This document shows positions 28,826-38,440 of a stretch of DNA of 64,000 bases, piece after piece. The notes beneath the pieces are model-generated. The model saw only the letters and a program-made list of their open reading frames with translations, was not told the origin of the DNA and did no database searches. Position 1 is the first letter of the stretch. Each line of letters begins with the position of its first letter. The position numbers and the translations under genes were made by a program. Location: positions 1-64,000 of the forward strand of contig SCUZ01000083.1 of NCBI GenBank assembly GCA_004322535.1, read 5' to 3'. This DNA comes from Rugosibacter sp. (GTDB taxonomy: Bacteria; Pseudomonadota; Gammaproteobacteria; Burkholderiales; Rhodocyclaceae).

Positions 28826-30175
28826 TATCCGGTTTTCGGATGGGATAGGATTTTTTGGATCAAGTTCCTGCCCAGACGGTTGTTCCCTAAAATCTCTCGC
28901 CAATTGTTGATAGAGCTCAGGGCCAATGCGCGAGCTTACGGCTCGGGCAATAAGTGCCACCGCCATCAAGCTGATGACCATATCGTGCCCATCGATCATT
29001 TCCATCACAATGATGGCGGCCGTAATAGGCGACTGCGTCACCGCTGCAAGAAACCCGACCATGCACAAGACAACCACTGGCACGGCATCCGGCCCAAGTC
29101 CCAGTAGAGGGGAAATCGTCGAGCCAAGCGCCCCGCCAACCGCCAGTGAAGGAGCAAATAGACCGCCGGGAATACCCGAGTAATAACTGACCAACGTCGC
29201 CAGATATCGGGTGACTGACGCGTACCAAGGTACGGAAAGTTCGCCCAATACAACTTGAGAAGTGGCGGCATAGCCGCTACCGTAAGACATCCCATTACCA
29301 AGCCAGCCAATCAATGCGACCGTTATGCCGCAAGCACCGGCAAAAAGTATCGGATTCGCACGGCGCAAGCGCCAAATGAAGAAATCAGGCACGCGTTGTG
29401 GCCAAAGCAGCAGGGAGCTGAAAAGCCCGCCGAGCACGCCACATAGGATTCCGCAAAATGCTACAGGAACAAACAATGACCTCTGCGTCCCAACGGCCTT
29501 AAGGTGGCCAAAGTAGCTGTAATTGCCCATGAGGGCGATCGCAACAAATCCTGACAGAATGATCGTGCTCATCAGTACGCCGCTAGTGCGGGTTTCGAGA
29601 CGACGTCCCAATTCCTCAACCGCGAAGACGATCCCCGCTAGAGGAGCATTGAAGGCCGCGGCAACACCCGCCGCACCTCCAGCCAGTATCAAGTCCTGAG
29701 CACGCAACGCCCGGGTATGGGGCAGATAACGATGCGCCATGTGCATGATTGATGCAGCCACCTGCACGGAAGGCCCTTCTCTGCCCGCCGAGAATCCACC
29801 CACCAGCGCCAGAGCACCAAACACGACTTTTCCGCAGGCGATCCTCATAGAGACCAACGTGCCGACGTCTCGTCCCAGCGCAATCTCGCGAGTTGCTGCA
29901 ATGACCTGGGGAATTCCGCTACCCTGACTTCCTGGCGCAAAACGGCGCGTCAGCCAGACGACGAGCATTCCGATCGACGGTGCCAGAAGAAAAGGTAGCC
30001 ACGGCCGACCTTCAGTGACGTGAAAAAATGTCGCCAGTGCAAGGTCGGCAAGTTTAGCAAACCCAACTACAACGAGGCCAGCCATACCGGCCGCCCCCCA
30101 AAGTGTCAGTCGCGTCCGCCAGCGCAGACTACTTAAGGTGCCTCGAAAAAGGTTCATTTCATGACTTTTCGACAA
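28802..30175 (-). CDS. ClC-type chloride channel or Cl-/H+ antiporter
   Basis: A 457-residue membrane protein of the ClC family. The three selectivity-filter motifs are present: GSGIPQV near residue 85, GREGPSVQVAASI near 130 with the gating Glu, and GIPGGLFAPSLAVGGALG near 340. No C-terminal CBS domains. Bacterial ClC proteins swap Cl- for H+ and help survival of acid shock. The start is ATG 30175 or ATG 30157 (MNLFRG). It slightly overlaps or abuts the OmpA-like gene upstream, so the two are likely cotranscribed. Confidence 0.88.
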   Translation of the reverse strand: MSKSHEMNLFRGTLSSLRWRTRLTLWGAAGMAGLVVVGFAKLADLALATFFHVTEGRPWLPFLLAPSIGMLVVWLTRRFAPGSQGSGIPQVIAATREIALGRDVGTLVSMRIACGKVVFGALALVGGFSAGREGPSVQVAASIMHMAHRYLPHTRALRAQDLILAGGAAGVAAAFNAPLAGIVFAVEELGRRLETRTSGVLMSTIILSGFVAIALMGNYSYFGHLKAVGTQRSLFVPVAFCGILCGVLGGLFSSLLLWPQRVPDFFIWRLRRANPILFAGACGITVALIGWLGNGMSYGSGYAATSQVVLGELSVPWYASVTRYLATLVSYYSGIPGGLFAPSLAVGGALGSTISPLLGLGPDAVPVVVLCMVGFLAAVTQSPITAAIIVMEMIDGHDMVISLMAVALIARAVSSRIGPELYQQLARDFREQPSGQELDPKNPIPSENRISDVGKGR

Positions 30176-30707
30176 GCTTCAATTCGACACTGCGACGCAG
30201 CAGACGGCATGACTCCGTCGAACAGAGACGTTCATTGAACGTTTCACAACCTCGCGCGTGTTTTTGAATCTGATTGAGCTTGACCCCCTGCCCCACCAAC
30301 TCGTTCTTTACCGCCTCAATTCGTTTGGTGGCAATTGCGATGCACATCTCCTTGCTGCCAAGGTCATCAGTCCTGCCCTCCAATATCAGGTTGTGTTGAC
30401 GATCGATTTTCAACTTTCTGGCATAGCCTCGAATCTTCTCTCGCGCCTCTGCAGTCAGGGCTGCGCTGGCTGTTTCAAAGAACACAAACTGACCCGAGTC
30501 CAGTTGTAGTTCGGACTCAATTGCAGGGATCGCCTCAGCATCCGGAGCGGTCGGTCCAATTGAAACTGAAGGCAAATCATCAGAGGGCAGATCAAGCTTG
30601 CCTTGGGGCGGTGATGTTGGCTGTACCGAGCTTGTTTGCCCGCGTTGTGGTATCGAATTGCATGCCGCAAGTATCAAAAACATAGAGAAAACAACCCTTC
30701 TAATCAA
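30159..30707 (-). CDS. OmpA-family lipoprotein
   Basis: A C-terminal OmpA/Pal domain (SGQFVFFETASAALTAEARE, LILEGRTDDLGSKEMCIAIA, TKRIEAVKNELVGQG and LRRSVELKL) binds peptidoglycan in this family. The N-terminus has a lipobox, MFLILAAC, after RRVVFS, so it should be a lipid-anchored envelope protein. The start is uncertain: TTG 30707 gives a normal 15-residue signal; the frame is open to 30866. Four extra Cys (MCIAIA, GCETFN, LCSTESC) suggest disulphides. It lies divergent from a second OmpA-like gene and just upstream of clc. Confidence 0.75.
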   Translation of the reverse strand: MIRRVVFSMFLILAACNSIPQRGQTSSVQPTSPPQGKLDLPSDDLPSVSIGPTAPDAEAIPAIESELQLDSGQFVFFETASAALTAEAREKIRGYARKLKIDRQHNLILEGRTDDLGSKEMCIAIATKRIEAVKNELVGQGVKLNQIQKHARGCETFNERLCSTESCRLLRRSVELKLVEKS

Positions 30708-30892
30708 TATAGGGAAAGACGTTGTCAACACCGCATTTGCACAACCAAAAAACACTGAACTACGAATACTTAGCATTCTCAATGCTGTTGCTCCTCGTGC
30801 TTCCAAGGCGTCACTATAAGTCGCAAAGACTTGCGATATTGATTTGTTTCTATTATATTTGTACAAATGTTAATAAGAATAAGGAAATTTCC

Positions 30893-31408
30893 ATGCGTCA
30901 CTCATTATTCGCGATCGTGTCTGCCTGTGCCCTGCTATCCGCTTGCTCAACGGCACCAAAGGAAGTTGCAGCATCTGCTACCGAACCCATCGCCGCTACA
31001 TCAAAATATGCAAAATCTTCGGTCATGGTCGAGACAGATATTCAGCGACAAGATCGCATGATTAAATCTCTGTCTGATAAAAGTATTTTCTTTGATTTCG
31101 ACAACTATTCAATCAAGACGCAATATGAGAGCGTGATCAAAAAAGACTATGAGTTTCTCAAATCGGCGCCGAAAGTTGCCGTCGCGTTGCAAGGTAATGC
31201 CGATGAGCGCGGCAGTACCGAATACAACTTGGCTCTTGGTCAAAAACGCGCGGAAGTGGTCAAGCATGAACTCAAGCTGTTGGGCGTTCCCGAAGATAAA
31301 TTGGAAGCTGTCAGTTATGGCGAGGAAAAACCTCGCGCAACATGCCATGAGGAAAAATGCTGGTCAGAAAACCGTCGTGTCGATCTGGTTTTTTTACGCC
31401 AGCCATAA
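30893..31408 (+). CDS. Pal-like OmpA-domain lipoprotein
   Basis: A 171-residue lipoprotein: signal SLFAIVSACALLSAC with lipobox LSAC, a Ser/Ala-rich linker and an OmpA/Pal domain (SIFFDFDNYSIKTQY, VALQGNADERGSTEYNLALG, QKRAEVVKHELKLLGV, SENRRVDLVF). The Asp and Arg that hold diaminopimelate are present in NADERG and NRRVD. Pal ties the outer membrane to peptidoglycan; a core pal gene would sit with tolB, so this is probably an accessory copy. Two Cys (ATCHEEKCW) may form a disulphide. AAGGAAATTTCC gives the ribosome site. Confidence 0.85.
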   Translation: MRHSLFAIVSACALLSACSTAPKEVAASATEPIAATSKYAKSSVMVETDIQRQDRMIKSLSDKSIFFDFDNYSIKTQYESVIKKDYEFLKSAPKVAVALQGNADERGSTEYNLALGQKRAEVVKHELKLLGVPEDKLEAVSYGEEKPRATCHEEKCWSENRRVDLVFLRQP

Positions 31409-31448
31409 AATTCATGTAGCCAAAATCCCTTGTCGTTGAAGTATCTTT

Positions 31449-31475
31449 GGGGGGCATCCGCCCCTCATTTTTTTC
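31449..31475 (+). terminator. Rho-independent terminator after the Pal-like gene
   Basis: A GC-rich imperfect hairpin (GGGG and CCCC arms around GGCATCCG) is followed by TCATTTTTTTC, 40 bases after the stop. Confidence 0.5.
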
Positions 31476-31594
31476 TATAGCGCCATCGCTCTCCGCTGAG
31501 CCATCCGAGCCGCCAACAGTGTGGCGAGCGTTTCCAATTTGATGTCAATCACTTGAAACGCGGAAATTGCTGATTCAAACAAATAGGAGAAAGC

Positions 31595-33847
31595 ATGAGA
31601 CTCTCACTGCGCTTTGTCATTCCGCTTTTGATTACGCTCGGAATCCTGGCTTACGCAGTAGTACCACTGGTGGACAAACTCACCTTGCGCTGGTCGATGC
31701 ACGACCTTGATATTCGGGCGACACTCATTGCCAACACTATTCAGGAACCGCTACAGGATCAAGCAGAATCCATCCAACCGAAGAAGCTGCTCAGTCTGTT
31801 CAAGCGGGTTACCGATGATGAGCGTGTTTACGCATTAGGTTACTGCGCAGGTAATGCAGCCACGATGTTGGCTACGCCAAGCATGCCAAAGACCATAAGT
31901 TGCACTGACCTGGATCAATTCCGAACTACCGGCGGCACGGTTCTGAATGGTGAACGCGGATTGTTGCATGTTGCCATCCGTTCCTTGAGCACCGGAATCA
32001 ATTCATCTGGCAATCTGGTTCTCATTCACGACATGAGTTTCATCGAGAGACGCAGCGCGGAAAGCAAGATATACGTTTTCTATTTCTTTGCCGGACTAGC
32101 CCTTATTGTTTCCATTCTGACCGTCATCATTGCTCAACTCAGTTGGCGTGGTTGGATGCAGGGCATCCGTTCGCTTATGCGTGGTGAGGGGTTGCTACGG
32201 CAGCCAGGTGCTTCGATCCATGTACCGGAACTCAGACCGATTGCGCGAGATTTGCAACGACTGGTTGCCGATCTGGAATCGGAACATCGATCTCGTGACG
32301 AGAGTCAGATTTCATGGACGCCAGAAAGCCTGCGTACCATCCTGCACGGCGAGTTGAGCGGCAAAGATGTCATCGTTGTCTCCAATCGAGAGCCTTACAT
32401 TCATCAGCATACTGGTGCCAGGATCGAGGTGCAGCGCCCCGCCAGTGGATTGGTTACCGCTCTGGAACCGATCATGCGCGCTTGCTCTGGTATCTGGATT
32501 GCCCATGGCGGTGGCAGCGCAGATAGAGACACCGTTGATCAACATGATCGTGTCGCGGTTCCTCCGGACAACCCCGCCTACCAATTGCGCCGCATCTGGT
32601 TGACCAAGGAGGAGGAAGCCGGCTACTACTATGGGTTCGCTAATGAAGGTCTTTGGCCCTTATGCCATATCGCCCATGTACGCCCGACTTTCCGATCCAG
32701 CGACTGGGCACACTACGTCACCGTTAACCAGAAATTTGCTGATGCTGTTGTCAAGGAAGCCAAGACCATAGATCCCGTCGTGCTGGTGCAGGACTATCAT
32801 CTTGCGCTGGTGCCACGCATGCTGCGAGAGAAATTGCCGGACGCCACGATCATCACTTTCTGGCATATTCCCTGGCCAAATCCGGAATCTTTCGCGATCT
32901 GCCCCTGGCGCGAAGAAATTGTTGCCGGCTTGCTCGGCAGCAGCATTCTCGGCTTCCACACACAATTCCACTGCAACAATTTTGTCGATACCGTGGATCG
33001 CTTCATGGAGGCACGGGTAGATCGCGAGGCGCTCGGCGTTACGCTTGGTGGCAAGAAAACGCTGATACGACGCTACCCGATCTCCATTGACTGGCCGCCC
33101 GAAAAGGCGCTCATGGCAAAGCCGGCCGAACAATGCAGGCAAGATATTCGCGAACAACATAGCCTGCCCATAAACCAATTCATCGGCATTGGCGTAGATC
33201 GTCTCGATTACACCAAAGGCATCATTGAACGCTTCCGCGCCGTGGAGCGTCTGTATGAACTGAAGCCGGAGTGGATCGGCCGTTTCACCTTCATCCAGAT
33301 CGCTGCGCCAACCCGTTCCAGCATCTTCGAATATAAATCCCACGAGGAACTGGTCATACAGACGGCAGCACAAATCAATGAACGCTTTGGCGGTCACGGT
33401 GCACCTGCAATCATCCTTAAAGTCGAGCATCATGAGCCGTGGCAGGTTTACGAACATTACCGCGCCGCTGAGCTTTGCTTCGTCAGCAGCCTGCACGATG
33501 GGATGAATCTCGTTGCCAAGGAGTTTGTTGCAGCACGCGAAGATCAGCGCGGCGTATTGGTCCTGAGCCAATTCACCGGGGCAGCAAGGGAACTCCCGGA
33601 GGCATTGACCGTCAATCCCTACGATGCCGACCAATGTGCCGCTGCCTTGCATGTCGCACTCACCATGCCCCTTACCGAGCAACGTGACCGTATGCGACTG
33701 ATGCGGGGCTTGGTATCCGAATTTAACGTCTACCGCTGGGCAGGCCGTATGTTGCTCGACGCAGCAACCATGCGGCGGCGTATCCATCTCGTAGAGAAAT
33801 CGGAATCTTTGACCATTTCAAAAGGAGTAGGCAGAAGTAATGACTAA
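31595..33847 (+). CDS. otsA: Membrane-anchored trehalose-6-phosphate synthase (GT20)
   Basis: A 750-residue fusion. Residues 5-24 are a transmembrane helix, 25-150 a periplasmic domain, 155-178 a second helix (IYVFYFFAGLALIVSILTVI) and 180-250 a HAMP-like linker (MQGIRSLMRGEG, LRPIARDLQRLVADL). The GT20 domain starts near residue 258: VIVVSNREPYIH, HGGGSADRD, LVQDYHLALVPRML, FWHIPWPNPE, GVDRLDYTKGIIERF and SSLHDGMNLVAKEFVA. It joins glucose from UDP- or ADP-glucose to glucose-6-phosphate at the inner face of the membrane. The front part has the layout of a membrane sensor, so activity may respond to an envelope or osmotic signal. It overlaps otsB by eight bases. Confidence 0.9.
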   Translation: MRLSLRFVIPLLITLGILAYAVVPLVDKLTLRWSMHDLDIRATLIANTIQEPLQDQAESIQPKKLLSLFKRVTDDERVYALGYCAGNAATMLATPSMPKTISCTDLDQFRTTGGTVLNGERGLLHVAIRSLSTGINSSGNLVLIHDMSFIERRSAESKIYVFYFFAGLALIVSILTVIIAQLSWRGWMQGIRSLMRGEGLLRQPGASIHVPELRPIARDLQRLVADLESEHRSRDESQISWTPESLRTILHGELSGKDVIVVSNREPYIHQHTGARIEVQRPASGLVTALEPIMRACSGIWIAHGGGSADRDTVDQHDRVAVPPDNPAYQLRRIWLTKEEEAGYYYGFANEGLWPLCHIAHVRPTFRSSDWAHYVTVNQKFADAVVKEAKTIDPVVLVQDYHLALVPRMLREKLPDATIITFWHIPWPNPESFAICPWREEIVAGLLGSSILGFHTQFHCNNFVDTVDRFMEARVDREALGVTLGGKKTLIRRYPISIDWPPEKALMAKPAEQCRQDIREQHSLPINQFIGIGVDRLDYTKGIIERFRAVERLYELKPEWIGRFTFIQIAAPTRSSIFEYKSHEELVIQTAAQINERFGGHGAPAIILKVEHHEPWQVYEHYRAAELCFVSSLHDGMNLVAKEFVAAREDQRGVLVLSQFTGAARELPEALTVNPYDADQCAAALHVALTMPLTEQRDRMRLMRGLVSEFNVYRWAGRMLLDAATMRRRIHLVEKSESLTISKGVGRSND

Positions 33848-34616
33848 TGCGCCTCCGAAACCTTCGGCTGATTGGGCCTACTTTCTGGACGTCGATGGGA
33901 CCTTGATCGACTTGGCACCGACACCGGAAGAGGTTTTCGTCGATCGCGATCTGCTTTGGCTGATCGAAAACGCCCATTCGCTTTGCAATGGTGCCGTAGC
34001 GCTGGTCAGTGGTCGTTCACTGGTTGATCTCGATTCTCGTCTTGGCATGCCGCTTTTGCCAATGGCTGGTTTACATGGACTGGAGTGGCGCAACACGACC
34101 ACCGGACGCATTCAGCGTCGCGTGGTACCAGCGAATAACATTCAGGAAATCAGGGGCAAGCTTTTGCTGCTGCAACAACGTTACCCACAATTAATCGTCG
34201 AAGACAAAGGGGAGACGTTGGCCTTGCACTACCGCAAGGTACCTCGGCTCGGCGGCTATCTGCATCGACTGATACAGAAATTGGTCAACATGACCGACAA
34301 CAACTTGCAGGTACAGCCAGGCAAGCGAGTGATCGAGATCAAACCAAAAGGCTATGACAAGGGCAGCGCCATCGAGACTTTTATGGCGACCCCACCCTTT
34401 GCCGGCAGAACGCCGGTTTTTATAGGTGACGACCTGACCGACGAACATGGGTTCGACGTTATCAACCGCTTGGGTGGTATATCGATCAAAGTTGGACGAG
34501 GGAAAACCCAGGCACTTTTTCATCTGCCTAGCGTCGAGGCTGTTCACGAATGGCTGGAACAGATTGCACTCTCAAGTGAGATGCAGATCAGAGGAGAAAA
34601 AATTGCAATCACTTGA
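33840..34616 (+). CDS. otsB: Trehalose-6-phosphate phosphatase
   Basis: A 258-residue HAD-superfamily phosphatase. Motif 1 FLDVDGTLIDLAPTP holds the nucleophile Asp and acid/base Asp; VSGRSLVDLDSRLGM, AGLHGLEWR, the Lys in PKGYDKGSAIE and FIGDDLTDEHGF complete the site. It removes phosphate from trehalose-6-phosphate. Coupled to otsA upstream (8-base overlap) and to the GH15 gene downstream (14-base overlap). Confidence 0.92.
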   Translation: MTNAPPKPSADWAYFLDVDGTLIDLAPTPEEVFVDRDLLWLIENAHSLCNGAVALVSGRSLVDLDSRLGMPLLPMAGLHGLEWRNTTTGRIQRRVVPANNIQEIRGKLLLLQQRYPQLIVEDKGETLALHYRKVPRLGGYLHRLIQKLVNMTDNNLQVQPGKRVIEIKPKGYDKGSAIETFMATPPFAGRTPVFIGDDLTDEHGFDVINRLGGISIKVGRGKTQALFHLPSVEAVHEWLEQIALSSEMQIRGEKIAIT

Positions 34617-36390
34617 TCTCGGCATCATTGGCAATGGCACGATCGGCGCACTGATCGACTCCCGTGCAGAAGTTGTGTGGTCCTGCTTCCCGCGTCTTGA
34701 CGGCGATCCGCTGTTTTGCTCGCTCTTGCGTGCGGGGCGTGGAAAAGAGGCTTTCGGCTTTTTTACGATTGATCTGGTCGATCTCGCCAGCTCGCAGCAA
34801 CACTATGTCGACAACACAGCCATTCTGGTGACGGTCCTACACGACAAACATGGTGGGCGTATTGAAATCACTGATTTCATGCCCCGTTTTGAGCAGCATG
34901 GAAGAGTGTTCCGGCCAATGAGTCTGGTCCGCCGCATCCGCCTTGTTTCTGGAAGTCCTCGCATCCGTATCCGACTGCGTCCTGCCGGCCACTACGGGAC
35001 ACATCGACCGACGATGACCTGGGGCAGTAACCATATTCGCTATGTCACGCCTGATTTGGTAGTACGGCTGACCACAGATGCCTCGATCACAGCCATTCAG
35101 CAGGAAACCTCGTTCTTTCTAGAAAATGAAATCACTCTCATCCTAGGCCCGGACGAAACCTTGCAGGGTGCAGTCGGGCAGGCGGGACAGCGCTTGTTTG
35201 AAGATACGGCAAGCTACTGGCGGGACTGGGTTCGCAGTCTCGGCATCCCCTTCGAGTGGCAGGATGAGGTAATTCGTGCGGCGATTACGCTGAAACTCAA
35301 TGCCTACGACGACACCGGCGCCATCATAGCCGCCATGACTACCTCGATTCCTGAGGCGCCGAACAGCGAACGAAATTGGGACTACCGCTATTGCTGGCTG
35401 CGTGACGGCTATTTCGTCGTCAATGCACTTAATCGACTTGGCGCCACCAAGACGATGGAACGTTACCTCGGCTATATTGTCAATATTGCCGCAGGCGCTG
35501 CAGATGGCTTACTGCAACCGGTCTACGGCATCGACGGCCGCGCAAACCTCGATGAACAAGAAGTGGCGGCACTCCCTGGATATCGTGGTATGGGTCCGGT
35601 GCGCATTGGCAATCAGGCCTTCCAGCAGGTGCAACATGATGTCTATGGGTCGGCGATTCTGGCGGCGACACACGTTTTCTTTGATCAGAGACTGGCCCGT
35701 TCAGGTGACGCAGCGCTTTTTCAACGTCTCGAATCGCTCGGAGACAAAGCGGTAGAGCTCTATGCGCGCCCCGATGCCGGGCTATGGGAGTTGCGGCGCA
35801 GAGCACGCGTTCACACCTTTTCAGCTGTGATGTGCTGGGCTGCCTGCCATCGCCTGACCCTTATCGCCACCAAGCTTGGCTTGGCAAAGAAGGCGATCCG
35901 CTGGCAAGCCCGCAGTGACCGCATTCATCGCGATATCCTCGAACGTGCATGGAGCAACCGGCGTAAAAGTTTCGTCTCAACTTTTGGTGGAAACGAACTT
36001 GATGCCAGCCTGCTCCTGTTGGCCGAAGTTGGCTTTATCAGTGCGGACGACCCGCGCTTTGCCGCCACCGTCACTGCGATCGAACGAGAACTCAAGCATG
36101 GCGATTTTATTTTCCGCTATGTTGAAAAGGACGATTTCGGCGTACCGGAAAACGCCTTTTTGGTTTGTTCATTTTGGTATGTCAACGCACTTTCGGCGCT
36201 TGGTCGACGCGACGAGGCGCGACAACTGTTCGAAAAACTGCTTTCATTCCGCAACCAGCACGGGTTGCTTGCAGAGCACATCAACCCTCGAACCGGGGAG
36301 CAATGGGGCAACTACGTTCAGACCTACAGTATGGTGGGACTGATCAATTCGGCCATCCGTCTGTCGATCCGATGGGATCAGGCATTCTGA
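34603..36390 (+). CDS. GH15 glucoamylase-type hydrolase, probable trehalase
   Basis: A 595-residue cytoplasmic GH15 protein: N-terminal beta domain ([31 protein letters not shown]) and an (alpha/alpha)6 barrel with [15 protein letters not shown], a likely general acid Glu in [14 protein letters not shown] and the base Glu in [19 protein letters not shown]. Actinobacterial relatives are trehalases, and a place directly after otsAB makes trehalose the best substrate guess. The start is TTG 34603, five bases after AGGAG; no ATG gives the conserved N-terminus. The cluster would thus both make and break down trehalose. Confidence 0.85.
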   Translation: MQSLDLGIIGNGTIGALIDSRAEVVWSCFPRLDGDPLFCSLLRAGRGKEAFGFFTIDLVDLASSQQHYVDNTAILVTVLHDKHGGRIEITDFMPRFEQHGRVFRPMSLVRRIRLVSGSPRIRIRLRPAGHYGTHRPTMTWGSNHIRYVTPDLVVRLTTDASITAIQQETSFFLENEITLILGPDETLQGAVGQAGQRLFEDTASYWRDWVRSLGIPFEWQDEVIRAAITLKLNAYDDTGAIIAAMTTSIPEAPNSERNWDYRYCWLRDGYFVVNALNRLGATKTMERYLGYIVNIAAGAADGLLQPVYGIDGRANLDEQEVAALPGYRGMGPVRIGNQAFQQVQHDVYGSAILAATHVFFDQRLARSGDAALFQRLESLGDKAVELYARPDAGLWELRRRARVHTFSAVMCWAACHRLTLIATKLGLAKKAIRWQARSDRIHRDILERAWSNRRKSFVSTFGGNELDASLLLLAEVGFISADDPRFAATVTAIERELKHGDFIFRYVEKDDFGVPENAFLVCSFWYVNALSALGRRDEARQLFEKLLSFRNQHGLLAEHINPRTGEQWGNYVQTYSMVGLINSAIRLSIRWDQAF

Positions 36391-36392
36391 TC

Positions 36393-37260
36393 ATGCAAAA
36401 ACAAATCGACGCACTAATGATTGCTGCGATGGGGCATACCGACGCAATTGCCCGTGTCGTTTTGATCCTGATCGCGATTGCCGTGTTGCTAAATCTGACG
36501 CGACGGATAATTCCCCGCGTTCGAGATTACATCGCTTCGCAACAGAGCAATCAGGAGGACAGTCGCCGTGTCCTGACACTGTCCAGGGTGTTACGTTATT
36601 CCATCAATGTTGCGATTGTCGTAATCGGCGGCATGCTCATACTGGGTGAAATCGGTATCTCTGTCGCTCCGATTCTTGGTGCGGCCGGCGTCGTCGGTCT
36701 GGCGATCGGCTTTGGTGCGCAAAGTCTGGTGAAGGACTATTTCACCGGATTCTTCCTGTTGCTGGAGAACCAGATTCGTCACGGGGATGTCGTCGAAACA
36801 GGGGGGGGGGAAATCAGGCTTGGTAGAAGAGCTCACATTGCGTTACCTGAAGCTGCGTGATTACTCAGGCAACGTGCATTACATTCCCAACAGTAATATT
36901 TCTACCGTTACCAACATGAGCCTCGGTTTTGCGTATGCCGTAATTGACGTAAGCATCGCCTACAGCACGGATATTGACCACGCTATCACGGTAATGCGCG
37001 CTGTCGGCGAGAGCATGAGACAAGAAACTATGATCCGAGACAAGCTACTGGAAGATATCGAAATAGCCGGTGTCGAAAATTGGGCTGACTCGGCCATCGT
37101 CATCCGCTGCCGCCTCATGGTCGTCCCTTTGGGCCAGTGGGATGTAAGGCGTGAATACCTGAAAAAACTAAAAGAAGCATTCGATCAAGCCGGAATTGAA
37201 ATCCCCTATCCACACGTCAAGCTGGTGACATCACAAACCGTTGGAAAGCAGATTGCCTGA
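36393..37260 (+). pseudogene. MscS-family channel interrupted at a G10 tract
   Basis: The first frame (from ATG 36393) gives two to three membrane helices and the pore helix [19 protein letters not shown], then [20 protein letters not shown]. At 36801-36810 ten consecutive G shift the frame, and it ends at 36860. The remaining beta domain is read in the next frame ([20 protein letters not shown], then VHYIPNSNISTV) to 37260. Nine or twelve G would restore one protein of about 288 residues. A G run of this length can vary by slippage, so the gene may be switched on and off rather than dead; an assembly error is the simple alternative. It follows the GH15 gene by two bases. Confidence 0.82.
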
Positions 37261-37947
37261 GCATGGTCGACTGCTCTCTGACCAGAGGCGAAATCCACCC
37301 AACAAAGCATTGTTGTTATTGCCCAAAAGAGTTTCTGACGGCAGTTCTTTTAATCTTGAAGCGTTGCCGCCACCTAAAACGATGTAGTCGGGCAACAATG
37401 CCTTGCGGAATACCTCAATAACATCGGTTACTGTGCCTCGCCATTTTTTGTTGCCAAATCGTATGCGCCCTTCTTCACCAACATAGTCTTCAAATGTATT
37501 CCCTCCTGAGTAAGGCAGGTGCCCCAGTTCGAGTTCGACGACCAGATCATCGATAATCATCGCGGACCCAAGCCCAGTCCCAAGGCCGAGAAAAAGCATC
37601 TTCCCGCCTGTATATCCTCCAAGCGCCTGCATTGCAGCGTCGTTAATGATTTTCACGGGTCGCCCAAAAGCTTCCTGAAAATTGAAACCAATCCAGCCGG
37701 AGCCGAGATTGTATGGCTCACATGCAATCCCGCCTTGGCGAACGACACCTGGATAACCAATGGACACGACATCAAAGTCCCATCGTTTGGCTACCAATCG
37801 CAGCGCGTCCATCATCAGCGGTGGTGTCATTGTTGTCCCGGACTTGAATTTAACGGAACGTTTGCGGCCCGTCACAACGCACTTAACGTTCGAACCGCCA
37901 ATATCAAGCACAAGTACCCTTATACTTTGAAGGGAAGGTTGCTTCAT
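37231..37947 (-). CDS. ROK-family sugar kinase, polyphosphate glucokinase-like
   Basis: A 238-residue ROK-fold kinase. VLVLDIGGSNVKCVVTG is the phosphate-1 loop, IGYPGVVRQG and KIINDAAMQALGGY hold the catalytic Asp, and LFLGLGTGLGSAMI is the second phosphate loop; YIVLGGGNASRL ends the adenosine site. The short form without the ROK zinc motif resembles polyphosphate/ATP glucokinases. The product, glucose-6-phosphate, is a substrate of OtsA. It is convergent with the MscS gene and overlaps it by 30 bases at the 3' ends. Confidence 0.8.
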   Translation of the reverse strand: MKQPSLQSIRVLVLDIGGSNVKCVVTGRKRSVKFKSGTTMTPPLMMDALRLVAKRWDFDVVSIGYPGVVRQGGIACEPYNLGSGWIGFNFQEAFGRPVKIINDAAMQALGGYTGGKMLFLGLGTGLGSAMIIDDLVVELELGHLPYSGGNTFEDYVGEEGRIRFGNKKWRGTVTDVIEVFRKALLPDYIVLGGGNASRLKELPSETLLGNNNNALLGGFRLWSESSRPCSGNLLSNGL

Positions 37948-38041
37948 AAATGATATGACAAGACGATAGACTGCTCCAATTTATAACGCGGCTTCAGAGC
38001 AATTGGCTAATAGGCTGATTCATTCAGCACATGAGAAATGG

Positions 38042-38425
38042 CTATTTCCTATCATCAATATTGCCGCTTTTCCCCAAAATGATGTCCTTAAGACCGACGT
38101 AGGGCGGCTTCTGGCTAGCTGGGGAATCGGCAGGCAAACGACTCTCCAAATCGGCAAGGTTTGCTTTCTGACTGCTACAGGTGCTCTCCAGTTCCGACAC
38201 CCGCTTGTTCAGCCGTTTTATTGCCCATTGTCGACGCAATGTTCCCGGCGTTGACACCAGCGCGACGATGAAGCCACCCAAAGCAAGCGCTATCAACAGC
38301 ACGATAGCAAGGGAACCATCAAAGTGCCAAAGTAGAAACGTCACCGCAACGGGAATATTATTTTGGAGCGCGAAGATGACGGCACATGCCGCGAAGATCA
38401 TCGCCGTTATGGTAAGCAGTTGCAT
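38042..38425 (-). CDS. LapA-domain protein, second copy
   Basis: A 127-residue paralogue of the protein at 12741-13121, with the same layout: two transmembrane helices, the turn IFALQNNIPVAVTFLLWHFD, a coiled coil (KRLNKRVSELESTCSSQKAN) and the C-terminal PPYVGLKDIILGKSG. The close match over the whole length suggests duplication within the island or arrival of both with related modules. It lies 15 bases downstream of the diguanylate cyclase gene, so they may share a transcript. Confidence 0.82.
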   Translation of the reverse strand: MQLLTITAMIFAACAVIFALQNNIPVAVTFLLWHFDGSLAIVLLIALALGGFIVALVSTPGTLRRQWAIKRLNKRVSELESTCSSQKANLADLESRLPADSPASQKPPYVGLKDIILGKSGNIDDRK

Positions 38426-38440
38426 GCTTTTCCCCTCTCA

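Noticed and set aside
32660..33787. 375-residue minus-strand ORF opposite otsA
   Set aside because: Antisense to the conserved GT20 domain, no recognisable domain.
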